This document shows positions 26,395 to 34,585 of a DNA stretch of 64,000 nucleotides, one piece after another. Source of the DNA: Alphaproteobacteria bacterium. Its GTDB lineage: Bacteria > Pseudomonadota > Alphaproteobacteria > TMED109. Position 1 is the first letter of the stretch; each line of letters opens with the position of its first letter. The stretch covers positions 1 through 64,000 of the forward strand of contig JAJDYI010000041.1 of the NCBI GenBank assembly GCA_022825235.1, in the 5' to 3' direction. A program made the position numbers and the translations under genes. The notes under the pieces are model-generated. The model ran no database searches and was not told where the DNA came from. It saw only the letters and a program-made list of their open reading frames with translations.

Positions 26395-26833
26395 CCCCCG
26401 CCGGGGCCCGCCGGCGGTCCGACCCGGCCGGAGCATTCCGCTCGCCTGCGTGATTGCGTGGCTGGCAACGTTATGGCTTGCCGGGGTGGGCCTCGCCGAA
26501 CAGGAGGCCGACTCGGCCAACGAGACCTGCCAGTCGCTGGAGGACACGATTGCACGGGCGGCTGAGCAATGGCCGAGCTCTCCCCACTATGTCCTGGAGG
26601 ATCAGATCAGCCGGTCGTTCATCGCGGGCTACAACCGGGTTCGCACAGGTGGAGAGGAGCTGCGGGCCGATACGGTCGTGATCTTTCCGATGCTCAAGTT
26701 TGATACATGGTATGTGCTGGCGGGGCTGGACGGGTGCTTCGTCTTCTGGACGGAACTCGCTCCGGACCTGATGCAGAAACTGATGGACAATGGTCCTCGC
26801 GGACCGGTCGACCCGCGCGACGAAGAATTCTGA
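26363..26833 (+). CDS. Small secreted protein of unknown function
   Basis: Up to 156 residues; I do not recognise the family. A hydrophobic stretch (LACVIAWLATLWLAGVGLAEQ, cut likely after the Ala in VGLAEQ) acts as signal peptide, and the mature part of about 110 residues carries two Cys that could form a disulfide (ETCQSLED and DGCFVFW). The region VVIFPMLKFDTWYVL is strongly hydrophobic and aromatic. The GTG at 26363 lies inside the end of the previous gene; a later start closer to the signal core is possible. It sits between the sugar-acid genes and the TRAP receptor, so may be periplasmic and related to uptake. Confidence 0.55.
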   Translation: MSTRSTWRSGSPRRGPPAVRPGRSIPLACVIAWLATLWLAGVGLAEQEADSANETCQSLEDTIARAAEQWPSSPHYVLEDQISRSFIAGYNRVRTGGEELRADTVVIFPMLKFDTWYVLAGLDGCFVFWTELAPDLMQKLMDNGPRGPVDPRDEEF

Positions 26834-27005
26834 GCGACTGCCCTGCCCGACGGCTGCCCTGTCCCCGGACGTGCCGAATCGCCCGGTCGGCGATCGGCGG
26901 AGGGCTCGCCCCGCGTGAGCTAAGTTCCCTACGCCGTTATGTTCCACGGGAATCAGCCAGACCGGCGGCTGCATCGGAAGTCGGGTCGAGAACTGGAGCA
27001 CGATC

Positions 27006-27956
27006 ATGAGATGGATGCTTGTCGCCGTTGCGGCGTTCACCGCCATGCCGTCTATCGCCGAGGAAGTGACGCTCCGTGGCGTGAGCGCGTTCGCGCTCGG
27101 CACGACGTTCTCGCGACCCTTCGAGGCATTTGTCCATTGGGTCAATGCGAACGGCGGAGGCACGATTCAAATCGATCTCCGCGGCGGTCCCGAGACCATG
27201 TCGCCGTTCGAGGTTGGCAACGCGGTCTCGACCGGCGTCTTGGACATTGCCAACAGTACGAGCGCCTATTACACGGGACTGGTGCCCACGGGTGACGCCC
27301 TGCATCTCGCCACGAACACGATTCAGGATCAGCGTGCCAACGGATGCTACGAGCAGATCGATGCCATTCACCGCGAGCAGATGAACGTCAAGTACCTCGC
27401 GCGCACCGGCGATCACATCGCATTCCATCTCTATCTCACGAAGCGCGTGGATCGTCCCGACCTGAGCGGCCTGACGATCCGCACCACCCCGGTGTATCGG
27501 GCCATGTTCGAGACGCTCGGCGCGACACTGGTCCGCACCGCGCCAGGGGAGGTGTATACGGCCCTCGAGCGCGACGCGATCGACGGTTATGGATGGCCCG
27601 TCCAGGGCGTGCTCGACCTCGGCTGGGAAGAGCAAACGAAGTACCGCGTTGATCCAGGGTTCTACCAAGTGGACGTGAACTTCCTGGTCAATCTGGACAC
27701 GTGGAATGCCCTCGATGAAACGCAGCGGGCAGTGCTTGAGCGGGGCGCTGAATGGATCGAGGCGGCGAACGCGGACAACATCCTGCTCAATGCGGAGGCG
27801 ACCCGGAAGCAGGCCGAGGCCGGCATTGAGATCATCACGTTTGACGAGAGCGACACGCAGCACTGGCTCGAGGTCGCGCAGACGGCAGGCTGGGCCGCCG
27901 TGGCCGACATCGACCCGGGCATCGCCGCGGCTCTCAAGGCCTGTCTACTGAACTGA
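27006..27956 (+). CDS. TRAP transporter substrate-binding protein (DctP family)
   Basis: A 316-residue periplasmic receptor. A short signal peptide (MRWMLVAVAAFTAMPSIAEE) precedes a DctP-type body with the conserved Arg region LSGLTIRTTPVYRAMFETLGAT, in which the Arg contacts the carboxylate of the ligand, and VYTALERDAIDGYGWPV. GGAG lies eight bases before the ATG. It heads a complete TRAP set with the small and large permeases that follow and should capture an organic or sugar acid, in line with the upstream dehydratase and dehydrogenase. Confidence 0.9.
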   Translation: MRWMLVAVAAFTAMPSIAEEVTLRGVSAFALGTTFSRPFEAFVHWVNANGGGTIQIDLRGGPETMSPFEVGNAVSTGVLDIANSTSAYYTGLVPTGDALHLATNTIQDQRANGCYEQIDAIHREQMNVKYLARTGDHIAFHLYLTKRVDRPDLSGLTIRTTPVYRAMFETLGATLVRTAPGEVYTALERDAIDGYGWPVQGVLDLGWEEQTKYRVDPGFYQVDVNFLVNLDTWNALDETQRAVLERGAEWIEAANADNILLNAEATRKQAEAGIEIITFDESDTQHWLEVAQTAGWAAVADIDPGIAAALKACLLN

Positions 27957-27999
27957 ACGGCCGGTCGAGGCCTCCTGGACCACTTGTCTGGCGCGAGCG

Positions 28000-28497
28000 A
28001 TGGGCCGGCTTGAACGGGGGTTCGACGCGGTGCTGCGAACGATGGCCCGTCTGGCGGCCATCGTGTTTGCGTGTGTAGCGGCGCTGATCCCCATCGATCT
28101 GGTCCTGCGCAATGCGTTCGATGCGTCGATTTACGGACTGCTTGACGCGATCGAGTACGGACTGCTGGCGGCGACCTTCCTGGCAGCTCCCTGGGTGCTG
28201 TCGATCAACGCCCACGTATCGGTGGATCTGTTCGTGGCCCTCCTGGCCGGCAGGGCCCGCCGGGTGGCCGACATGCTTGCCAACCTGGTGGGTGCTGGCG
28301 CGGCCGCGGTCTTCCTGTGGTTCGCCGTGGTCGCCGCGGCGCAATCGGTCGAACGCGGGACGATGATCCGAACGGCGTTCGTCATTCCCGAGTGGTGGGT
28401 CCTCGCGGTGGCGCCCGTGTCGATGGGACTAATTCTGGTCGAATTCGCCCGCCGGCTCCTGCGCTCTGGCGGTGCCAACTTCAGGACCGGGCGGTAG
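28000..28497 (+). CDS. TRAP transporter small permease (DctQ family)
   Basis: A 165-residue membrane protein with four hydrophobic segments (about 20-40, 50-72, 90-115, 130-150), as expected of DctQ subunits. The segment ATFLAAPWVLSINAHVSVDL carries the conserved family region. It starts 43 bases after the receptor gene, and its stop overlaps the GTG start of the large permease (TAGTG), indicating a single transcription unit. It is much shorter than the DctQ at 12.2 kb and not a close copy of it. Confidence 0.87.
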   Translation: MGRLERGFDAVLRTMARLAAIVFACVAALIPIDLVLRNAFDASIYGLLDAIEYGLLAATFLAAPWVLSINAHVSVDLFVALLAGRARRVADMLANLVGAGAAAVFLWFAVVAAAQSVERGTMIRTAFVIPEWWVLAVAPVSMGLILVEFARRLLRSGGANFRTGR

Positions 28498-29813
28498 TGG
28501 ACTGGGTGCTCCCGCTTGCGCTGATGCTGGGCGGCCTCGGCGCCCTGCTGATGCTGGGCGTGCCGGTGGCGTTCGCCTTCCTGGCGGTGACGGTGGCGGG
28601 TGCATGGGAGATTCTGGGGGGAGAGCAGGGACTGGTGCAGCTTGCCCGAAGCGCCGCCCAGAGCATTGCCAACTTCCAGCTCGCGCCGATTCCGCTGTTC
28701 ATCCTGATGGGGGAACTGCTGTTCCAGACCGGTGTCGCGCGCCGGGCCATTGACGCGATCGAGCGCGTGACCGCACGGGTTCCCGGGCGGCTGTCCGTGG
28801 TCACCGTCTTCGGCGGCACGATCTTTGCAGCCCTCTCCGGATCGACCATTGCGAACACCGCCATGCTTGGATCGACGCTGCTCCCCAGGATGTTGTCCAA
28901 GGGATATCACCCGTCGATGGCGATGGGACCGATCATGGCGTCCGGTGCCATCGCCATGCTGATCCCGCCCTCGGCCCTGGCGGTCCTCGTTGGCAGTCTG
29001 GCCGGGATCTCGATCGCCGGCCTCATGCTCGCCGGCGTGGTACCGGCCCTGCTGCTGGCGGCGCTCTTCGTCACCTACATCGTGGTCCGCTGCACCGTTT
29101 CGCCCACGCTTGCACCGCCGGACGGCAGCGATGCCGTGACGGCCGGCGAGCGTTGGCGACCGTTCCTTGTCTACGTGGCCCCGCTGTCGCTGGTGTTTGT
29201 CGTCGTCATCGGCAGCCTGCTGGCGGGATTGGCAACGCCAACCGAGAGCGCGGCGCTTGGCTGCGTGGCCGCATTGGCCGCGAGCGCGGCCTACGGATCG
29301 CTCACGCGAGAGCGGCTGGGCCGTGCGCTGATGGAGACGGTGAAGCTGTCGGCAATGATCCTGTTCATCATTGCTGCAAGCCAGACCTTCAGCCAGGTGT
29401 TGAGCTTCTCCGGCGCGACATCGGGTCTGATCGAGACAATCGAGCATTACCACCTTACCGAGACCGAGGTGCTGCTTGGCGTCGTCGTGCTTCTTCTGTT
29501 TCTCGGCTGCTTCATCGATCAGGTCTCGATGCTGATGGTGACCGTGCCCATTTTCGTGCCGTTGGCTGCCGGGGTCGGAATCGACCCGCTGATCCTCGGC
29601 GTCGTGTACCTGCTGACGATGGAAATCGCGTTGCTGACACCTCCCTTCGGATTGCTCCTCTTCGTGATGCGCGGCGTGGCTCCCGAGGGGTTCGACATGC
29701 GGCAGGTGTATGCGGCAGTGGGCCCGTTCCTGGTGATCAAGCTGCTGGTGCTCGCGCTCCTCTTGTGGCAGCCGGGCGTGGGTACGTGGCTGCCTGAACA
29801 AGTGACGCGATAG
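28497..29813 (+). CDS. TRAP transporter large permease (DctM family)
   Basis: A 438-residue inner-membrane protein. The family pattern runs from GVPVAFAFLAVTVAGAW through APIPLFILMGELLFQTG, SGSTIANTAMLGSTLLPRM, MASGAIAMLIPPSAL and a C-terminal EIALLTPPFGLLLFVMRGVAP. The GTG at 28497 overlaps the small-permease stop and gives the standard length; the frame remains open further upstream, but that part is the small permease gene read out of frame. It forms the ion-coupled channel of the complete TRAP importer. Confidence 0.92.
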   Translation: MDWVLPLALMLGGLGALLMLGVPVAFAFLAVTVAGAWEILGGEQGLVQLARSAAQSIANFQLAPIPLFILMGELLFQTGVARRAIDAIERVTARVPGRLSVVTVFGGTIFAALSGSTIANTAMLGSTLLPRMLSKGYHPSMAMGPIMASGAIAMLIPPSALAVLVGSLAGISIAGLMLAGVVPALLLAALFVTYIVVRCTVSPTLAPPDGSDAVTAGERWRPFLVYVAPLSLVFVVVIGSLLAGLATPTESAALGCVAALAASAAYGSLTRERLGRALMETVKLSAMILFIIAASQTFSQVLSFSGATSGLIETIEHYHLTETEVLLGVVVLLLFLGCFIDQVSMLMVTVPIFVPLAAGVGIDPLILGVVYLLTMEIALLTPPFGLLLFVMRGVAPEGFDMRQVYAAVGPFLVIKLLVLALLLWQPGVGTWLPEQVTR

Positions 29814-30072
29814 CCGGCTGGTTGGGCCCTCGGCGGGCGCTGCTGGACGGATGCCAGTGGCCGTTTCAGCTTGGCCTGCGCCAAATGCACCTCGACCTGT
29901 GACCGTCTCGATGAAAGAACCTGGCGGACACGGAAGGTGGACCATCGGAAGATCCGGAGGTGGTTGCATACGAGGCGAGGGCCGGGACGGCCCCCACCTC
30001 GGCCGGCCGGTACGAGGGGAGAAGGGAGGGAGCAACCGGACGGTTCAGCAGGATCGCCCCGAATTTCTGTTG

Positions 30073-31566
30073 CTACGAGGCTGCCTTGGCGGACCCTAAC
30101 CCTTCCAGCTCAGCTTCAAGCGCGTTGCCGTGTTCGTCCTGCAGGGCTGCTTCGCGCAATCGGTGTAGAACGTCCGCCGCGTCGCGGCGGTCTTTCAGCA
30201 AGGGCAATGCCCGCAGCACGGCGTCGAATTTCGATTCGCCACGCGTCCGGGTGTCGGAATATCCCTTGATCAGTCTCCGGCAGGCCAGGATCTCGGCAGC
30301 GAGCGGACGGTCTTCGGATGCTGTCGTTAATGCCAGGTCCATCCAGTTGTCGAGATGCTTCGTCTCGATCCGATGGCGGTAGGTGCTGCGCCGCCAGCGC
30401 TTCAGGCCAGCGACAACGTAGAGCACGGCAAACCAGAACAGGCCGCTCGTCCGCACCTTTCGCCCCTTGTTGATCCGCCGATCGAGCCACCCGGCAAGCT
30501 GGGGCCGGGCTTCGATCCAGGCACCCAGCGGTGCCGGCAGGGTGCCGCATGCCTCCTCGATCCGCGGGTGCATAAATTCGGTGATGTGGGCAACGTCGCT
30601 GGCGCCCAGTCGCATGTCCGCGCGCACGCGGGCAAAACGTGCACGGCGGGTTTTCAGGTCTGCCACCCGGACCACATCGTCATAGACCATCGCGTTGGCG
30701 AGGTACTTCGCGGCCGTCACCGACAGTTCGAACGTCCCCTCGTCGAGCGCCACGAAACGGTCGAGGCGATCGAGGTAATCCTCGCCATACGGCAGGTCCT
30801 GAAAGTCGACCACGTGTCGAAGGCCGGTTGTCGCCATCTGCTGAACGGGAGCCGGCAATGCCGACATCCGTGCTTCGAGCGCCGCCCAGGCTGTCACCAG
30901 GCTCTCCGGTCCGGCTGGCGGCAATTGTCCCGTCGCCGCCACTTCGATTTCCTCGCGGTCGTCGGTCAGGGCGGCCTCGAACGCCCGAAAGCTCGCCTCC
31001 GCGCTGCGACCGGACCCCCTGACCACGTCGACAAAGCTCCGGCGCGGAAACGGCAGCACCTCGGCCCGCGCCAGCGCACCAAAGAGGCTGGCTGAAATCA
31101 CGGAGCCCGCCTGCACGGCAATGCGTTGGAAATCTTCCGCAATCACGCGCTTGGCCGATCGCTCCATGGCAGCGAAGATCCGCTCGTCGGGAGCCTGGCC
31201 GTCTCCGGGCACGATCTTTTCCGAAACCGCGTGAATTCGGTGGGTCGATGCAATCAGGGTGGTGCGGTCGGGCGTCACGAACCCGCGAAGCACGGCGCGT
31301 CCCGCCTCCATCAGCTCAGCGGCGATCAGGATGTCGACATCGCCGGCGGCAGGAGCCAGCGCCAGTACGGGCGCGCGCGGCCCCATGGGACACATTTCGA
31401 CGTAGTAGATCGTCGCGCCCGTGCGCTGCGCCACGCCCGCGACCGCGGTCGACTGCACGCGCCACCCGTTCGCCTCGGCCAGCGCGACGACCCACCCGGT
31501 CAGCACCCCGCCGCCCTGTCCGCCGACCGCGAGGATCGCGATCTTGATGATGTCGGGATTGCTCAC
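30073..31566 (-). CDS. iorB: Indolepyruvate ferredoxin oxidoreductase beta subunit with long C-terminal extension
   Basis: A 497-residue protein whose first 190 residues (KIAILAVGGQGGGVL, STAVAGVAQRTGATIYY, ILIAAELMEAGRA, SVISASLFGAL) match the gamma/beta domain of indolepyruvate:ferredoxin oxidoreductase. Residues about 210-490 form an extra domain resembling DUF6537, found in large proteobacterial versions of this enzyme. The GTG at 31566 overlaps the iorA stop (GTGA). With IorA it converts aryl-pyruvates from aromatic amino acids to aryl-acetyl-CoA, passing electrons to ferredoxin. Archaeal-type IorB is only about 200 residues, so the length is a clear difference. Confidence 0.88.
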   Translation of the reverse strand: MSNPDIIKIAILAVGGQGGGVLTGWVVALAEANGWRVQSTAVAGVAQRTGATIYYVEMCPMGPRAPVLALAPAAGDVDILIAAELMEAGRAVLRGFVTPDRTTLIASTHRIHAVSEKIVPGDGQAPDERIFAAMERSAKRVIAEDFQRIAVQAGSVISASLFGALARAEVLPFPRRSFVDVVRGSGRSAEASFRAFEAALTDDREEIEVAATGQLPPAGPESLVTAWAALEARMSALPAPVQQMATTGLRHVVDFQDLPYGEDYLDRLDRFVALDEGTFELSVTAAKYLANAMVYDDVVRVADLKTRRARFARVRADMRLGASDVAHITEFMHPRIEEACGTLPAPLGAWIEARPQLAGWLDRRINKGRKVRTSGLFWFAVLYVVAGLKRWRRSTYRHRIETKHLDNWMDLALTTASEDRPLAAEILACRRLIKGYSDTRTRGESKFDAVLRALPLLKDRRDAADVLHRLREAALQDEHGNALEAELEGLGSAKAAS

Positions 31567-33713
31567 CCGCGCTCCTCGAACACCAGTCGTCGCCGGTCCC
31601 GCCAGCGCTGGAGGGAACCGATGCAAAGGTCGGACACCCGGGAGGCGAAGCGGTCCCACGGTCGGGGATTGTGGACGACGTCGACCCGGTGGAACGAGGG
31701 ACAGAGGACAGCCGCATCAGCGACCTCACCGCAGTTGCCGCAGCCGACGCAGCTCTCGTCGATGGCGGCGACCGGGTCGTCGCGCAACGGGTCGTCCAGC
31801 GTCTTGACAGAGAGCGACGGGCAGCCCGAAAGGCGCATGCATGCGTGATCGCCGGTGCACACGTCCTCGTCCACCCCGAAGCGGGGCACGACGACGCGTT
31901 CCCCTGACTTGATCGCGTCGTTCCTGAGCGGCCGCTCGCGCCGCTGCTTGTTCAGCATGCATTCGGACGAGGCGATGATCACTTTCGGGCCCGTCTCTTC
32001 GGTGGTCAGCGCTTCGGTCAGCAGATTCTTGAGCCGGTTCACGTCGTAGGTGCGGTCGATTTCCCTGACCCATCGGACCCCGAGCCCGCGGACGGCATCC
32101 GCAATCGGGTGATGCGTCGATCGTGACGTGTTGTCCGCCCGGGAAGACGGGACGTCCTGGCCGCCGGTCGCGGCGGAATAGAAATTGTCCACCACGACGA
32201 TCACGTTGTCGCTTTCGTTGTAGACCGCGTTCCCGATGGAGGACGTCAGGCCGTTGTGCCAGAGGCCTCCGTCGCCGATGAAGCTGATCGATCGCCGCGC
32301 TCCCTTTGCACTGAGTGCGGCGGCGGAGGCTGGCCCGAGGCCGTAGCCCATGGTGGTCGATCCAATCTCGAAGGGTGGCAGAATCGAGAACAGGTGGCAG
32401 CCGATGTCGCCCGCGATGTGGTGAGGGCCGAGATTCTCCTCCACAAGCTTGGTTGCGGCAAAGATCGGGCGTTCCGGGCACCCCGTACAAAAGCCGGGCG
32501 GGCGAATGGGGACGGTATGCTCAAGCTCCGGGTCGGTTGTCTCCGTTACGTGGCCGTTGGTCTCGCGATGGCCTTGCGGGAGCAGGTCCTCCCCATGCTC
32601 GCGCAGGAACCCGGTTACGCCGTCCATCAGCACGGTCCCGGTGTATTCGCCGGCGATCGGGAGGGGGCCCTTTCCCACCAGTACGCACGACGCCTGATGG
32701 CGGTAGAGAAGAGCGGCGATGGCATCCTCGATATAGGCGGGCTGTCCCTCCTCGACGATCAGGACAGCTCGCTTGCCGGAGCAGAATGCCAGGACTTCGG
32801 TGTCGACCAGCGGATAGGTGACGTTGAGCACGTAAAGAGGGACGTCGCTCTCGCCGTAGGCATCCGCGAGTTCCAGCCTCTGCAGTGCTCGGATCACCCC
32901 GTTGTATATGCCGCCCTGCACGATGATCCCGATTTCGCCGTCGCCGCCGAAACGTTCATTGAGCTCCCGTTCCTCGATGAAACGCGAGGCGGCCGGCATG
33001 CGTTCCGTCACCTTCTCCATTTCATGCCGGTACGTGAACGGCGGAAGCGTGATGCGTTCCGTCCGGCGCTGCGGTTCCTCCAGCGCATCGCGCACGGTGA
33101 CGGGTGGGCGCTGGTTGTCGCGTGCGGTAAACGAGCCGTAGACGTGGCAGGCGCGGATTCGAACCTGCAGGATCACAGGCGTGTTCGATGCTTCTGACAG
33201 CTCGAACCCGTCGCGGACGGTTTTCACGATCGACGGCAGGTTGGGGCGCGGGTCCAGCAGCCAGAGCTGGGACTTGGTGGCAAAGGCGTGGGTGCGCTCC
33301 TGCATGATCGAAGAGCCCTCGCCGTAGTCCTCGCCCAGGATGACCATCGCGCCGCCCATCACGCCGCCCGATGACAGGTTGGCCAGGGCGTCCGCCGCCA
33401 CGTTGGCTCCCACCGGCCCCTTGAACGTTACGGCGCCCCGAATCGGATAGTTGACCGAACCCGCCAGCATGGCGGCAGCGGCCGCCTCCGAAGCGTTCGC
33501 TTCGAAATGGATTCCCAGGTCGTTCAGAATGTCTTCGGCGTAGGAAAGGACATCAATCAGATGTGACACCGGCGCACCCTGGTAGCCGCCGACGTAGCCG
33601 ACACCGCATTCAAGCAGCGCCTTGGTGATCGCCAGAATCCCCTCACCACGGAATTCCTGTCCGGCGCCGATCCGGAGATCCTGTACTTCCTTGGCAAACG
33701 AGCGCTCGGCCAT
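31563..33713 (-). CDS. iorA: Indolepyruvate ferredoxin oxidoreductase alpha subunit
   Basis: A 716-residue thiamine-diphosphate enzyme. It has a pyrimidine-binding N-terminal domain (GVGYVGGYQGAPVSHLID, EANASEAAAAAML), a CTGCPERPIF motif, a diphosphate-binding motif starting at FIGDGGLWHNG and ending at VVVDNFYS, and C-terminal iron-sulfur motifs (CVGCGNCGEV plus a second Cys set at CTGDHACMRLSGCPSL). The ATG at 33713 is chosen because GAGGAG lies nine bases upstream and the family N terminus begins there. It works with IorB on the same transcript in aromatic amino-acid breakdown. Nearly 900 bases upstream are gene-free. Confidence 0.92.
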   Translation of the reverse strand: MAERSFAKEVQDLRIGAGQEFRGEGILAITKALLECGVGYVGGYQGAPVSHLIDVLSYAEDILNDLGIHFEANASEAAAAAMLAGSVNYPIRGAVTFKGPVGANVAADALANLSSGGVMGGAMVILGEDYGEGSSIMQERTHAFATKSQLWLLDPRPNLPSIVKTVRDGFELSEASNTPVILQVRIRACHVYGSFTARDNQRPPVTVRDALEEPQRRTERITLPPFTYRHEMEKVTERMPAASRFIEERELNERFGGDGEIGIIVQGGIYNGVIRALQRLELADAYGESDVPLYVLNVTYPLVDTEVLAFCSGKRAVLIVEEGQPAYIEDAIAALLYRHQASCVLVGKGPLPIAGEYTGTVLMDGVTGFLREHGEDLLPQGHRETNGHVTETTDPELEHTVPIRPPGFCTGCPERPIFAATKLVEENLGPHHIAGDIGCHLFSILPPFEIGSTTMGYGLGPASAAALSAKGARRSISFIGDGGLWHNGLTSSIGNAVYNESDNVIVVVDNFYSAATGGQDVPSSRADNTSRSTHHPIADAVRGLGVRWVREIDRTYDVNRLKNLLTEALTTEETGPKVIIASSECMLNKQRRERPLRNDAIKSGERVVVPRFGVDEDVCTGDHACMRLSGCPSLSVKTLDDPLRDDPVAAIDESCVGCGNCGEVADAAVLCPSFHRVDVVHNPRPWDRFASRVSDLCIGSLQRWRDRRRLVFEERG

Positions 33714-34585
33714 CGGAGTTGCTCCTCGGTAGCGCTTCGAATTATGCACATCTACCCGGATGTGAATCAGTCAGCGGGTAGGACGTCGATCCGCGTCGCG
33801 CTGGGTACGGATAGGAAAATCAGCGATCGAAAAATATAGTCGAAGGTTGGAACGCGGATGCGATCATCTGTCCACGCTGATCTTGCTACTTCCTGAACAG
33901 AGGGAGATAGCGGTATCCGCGTTTCCGGCAGATGCAACAGCACGGCACGACATGTTTGCGCAGCCAGTATCGTTGCGGTCATTTGTCTACGTTGGCTTCT
34001 TTCCTGAGCAATTTTCCAGCGATGTTGTTGGCGGGCGCAATTCTGAGGCAGTCTTGGAACACTCAAGGTAATCGCGCCGCTTTCGCTGATCGTCGAAACG
34101 ATCCACATGCGCGGCAAAAGTGATGCGTGGCTTTCCCGGCGTGCCACCAAGAGATTTGCGCCCGTTGGAAGGGTTTTCGGTACACCGGATTGATCGCAAC
34201 ATCTTCTTGCTAGCAATTATTGTCAATAGCTTGTATGCAACATTAGGCATCGTTGAAAGGTAGTAGAAAAAGTAACTTCTCTTGCGGTTCTAGCAAAGAC
34301 GAGATGGACCGGTATTGCAGCAGTCGAGTCAATGGGTGTGGATGAGAGGGGAGGCTTGACCCAGAGACCGAAAATAGGCGACCTGCCAGTGACAAAAATG
34401 TGGATGGCGAAGGGTCGGCGCGCCGCAGGTTCGTTGCCCTCGTCGTGACACACATGCGCGCGGATAGACAAGTATCTGATGCAATTTGCTCAGAATGTTG
34501 AACAGTCGGTTTACGTTTACATTGGTTAGCGAATTTCTTATGGTCAAGTTTCCTCCACCGATGTTGGAGCCGTGGGGTCGCTACC
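33714..34585. other. A/T-rich gene-free region between iorA and a TonB-dependent receptor
   Basis: About 870 bases, visibly richer in A and T than the rest; the 120 bases from 34201 are only about 40-45 percent G/C by a rough hand count. Several frames up to 230 codons are open, but none has recognisable domains or the usual G/C-ending codon bias. It holds the divergent promoters of iorA and the receptor, and may also carry remains of a transferred element that I cannot identify. Confidence 0.5.

Noticed and set aside
28131-30035. 634-codon minus-strand frame opposite the TRAP permeases
   Set aside because: Rich in His, Gln, Arg and Glu in a way typical of the antisense of hydrophobic membrane genes, with no recognisable domain. 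The plus-strand TRAP genes explain the open frame.
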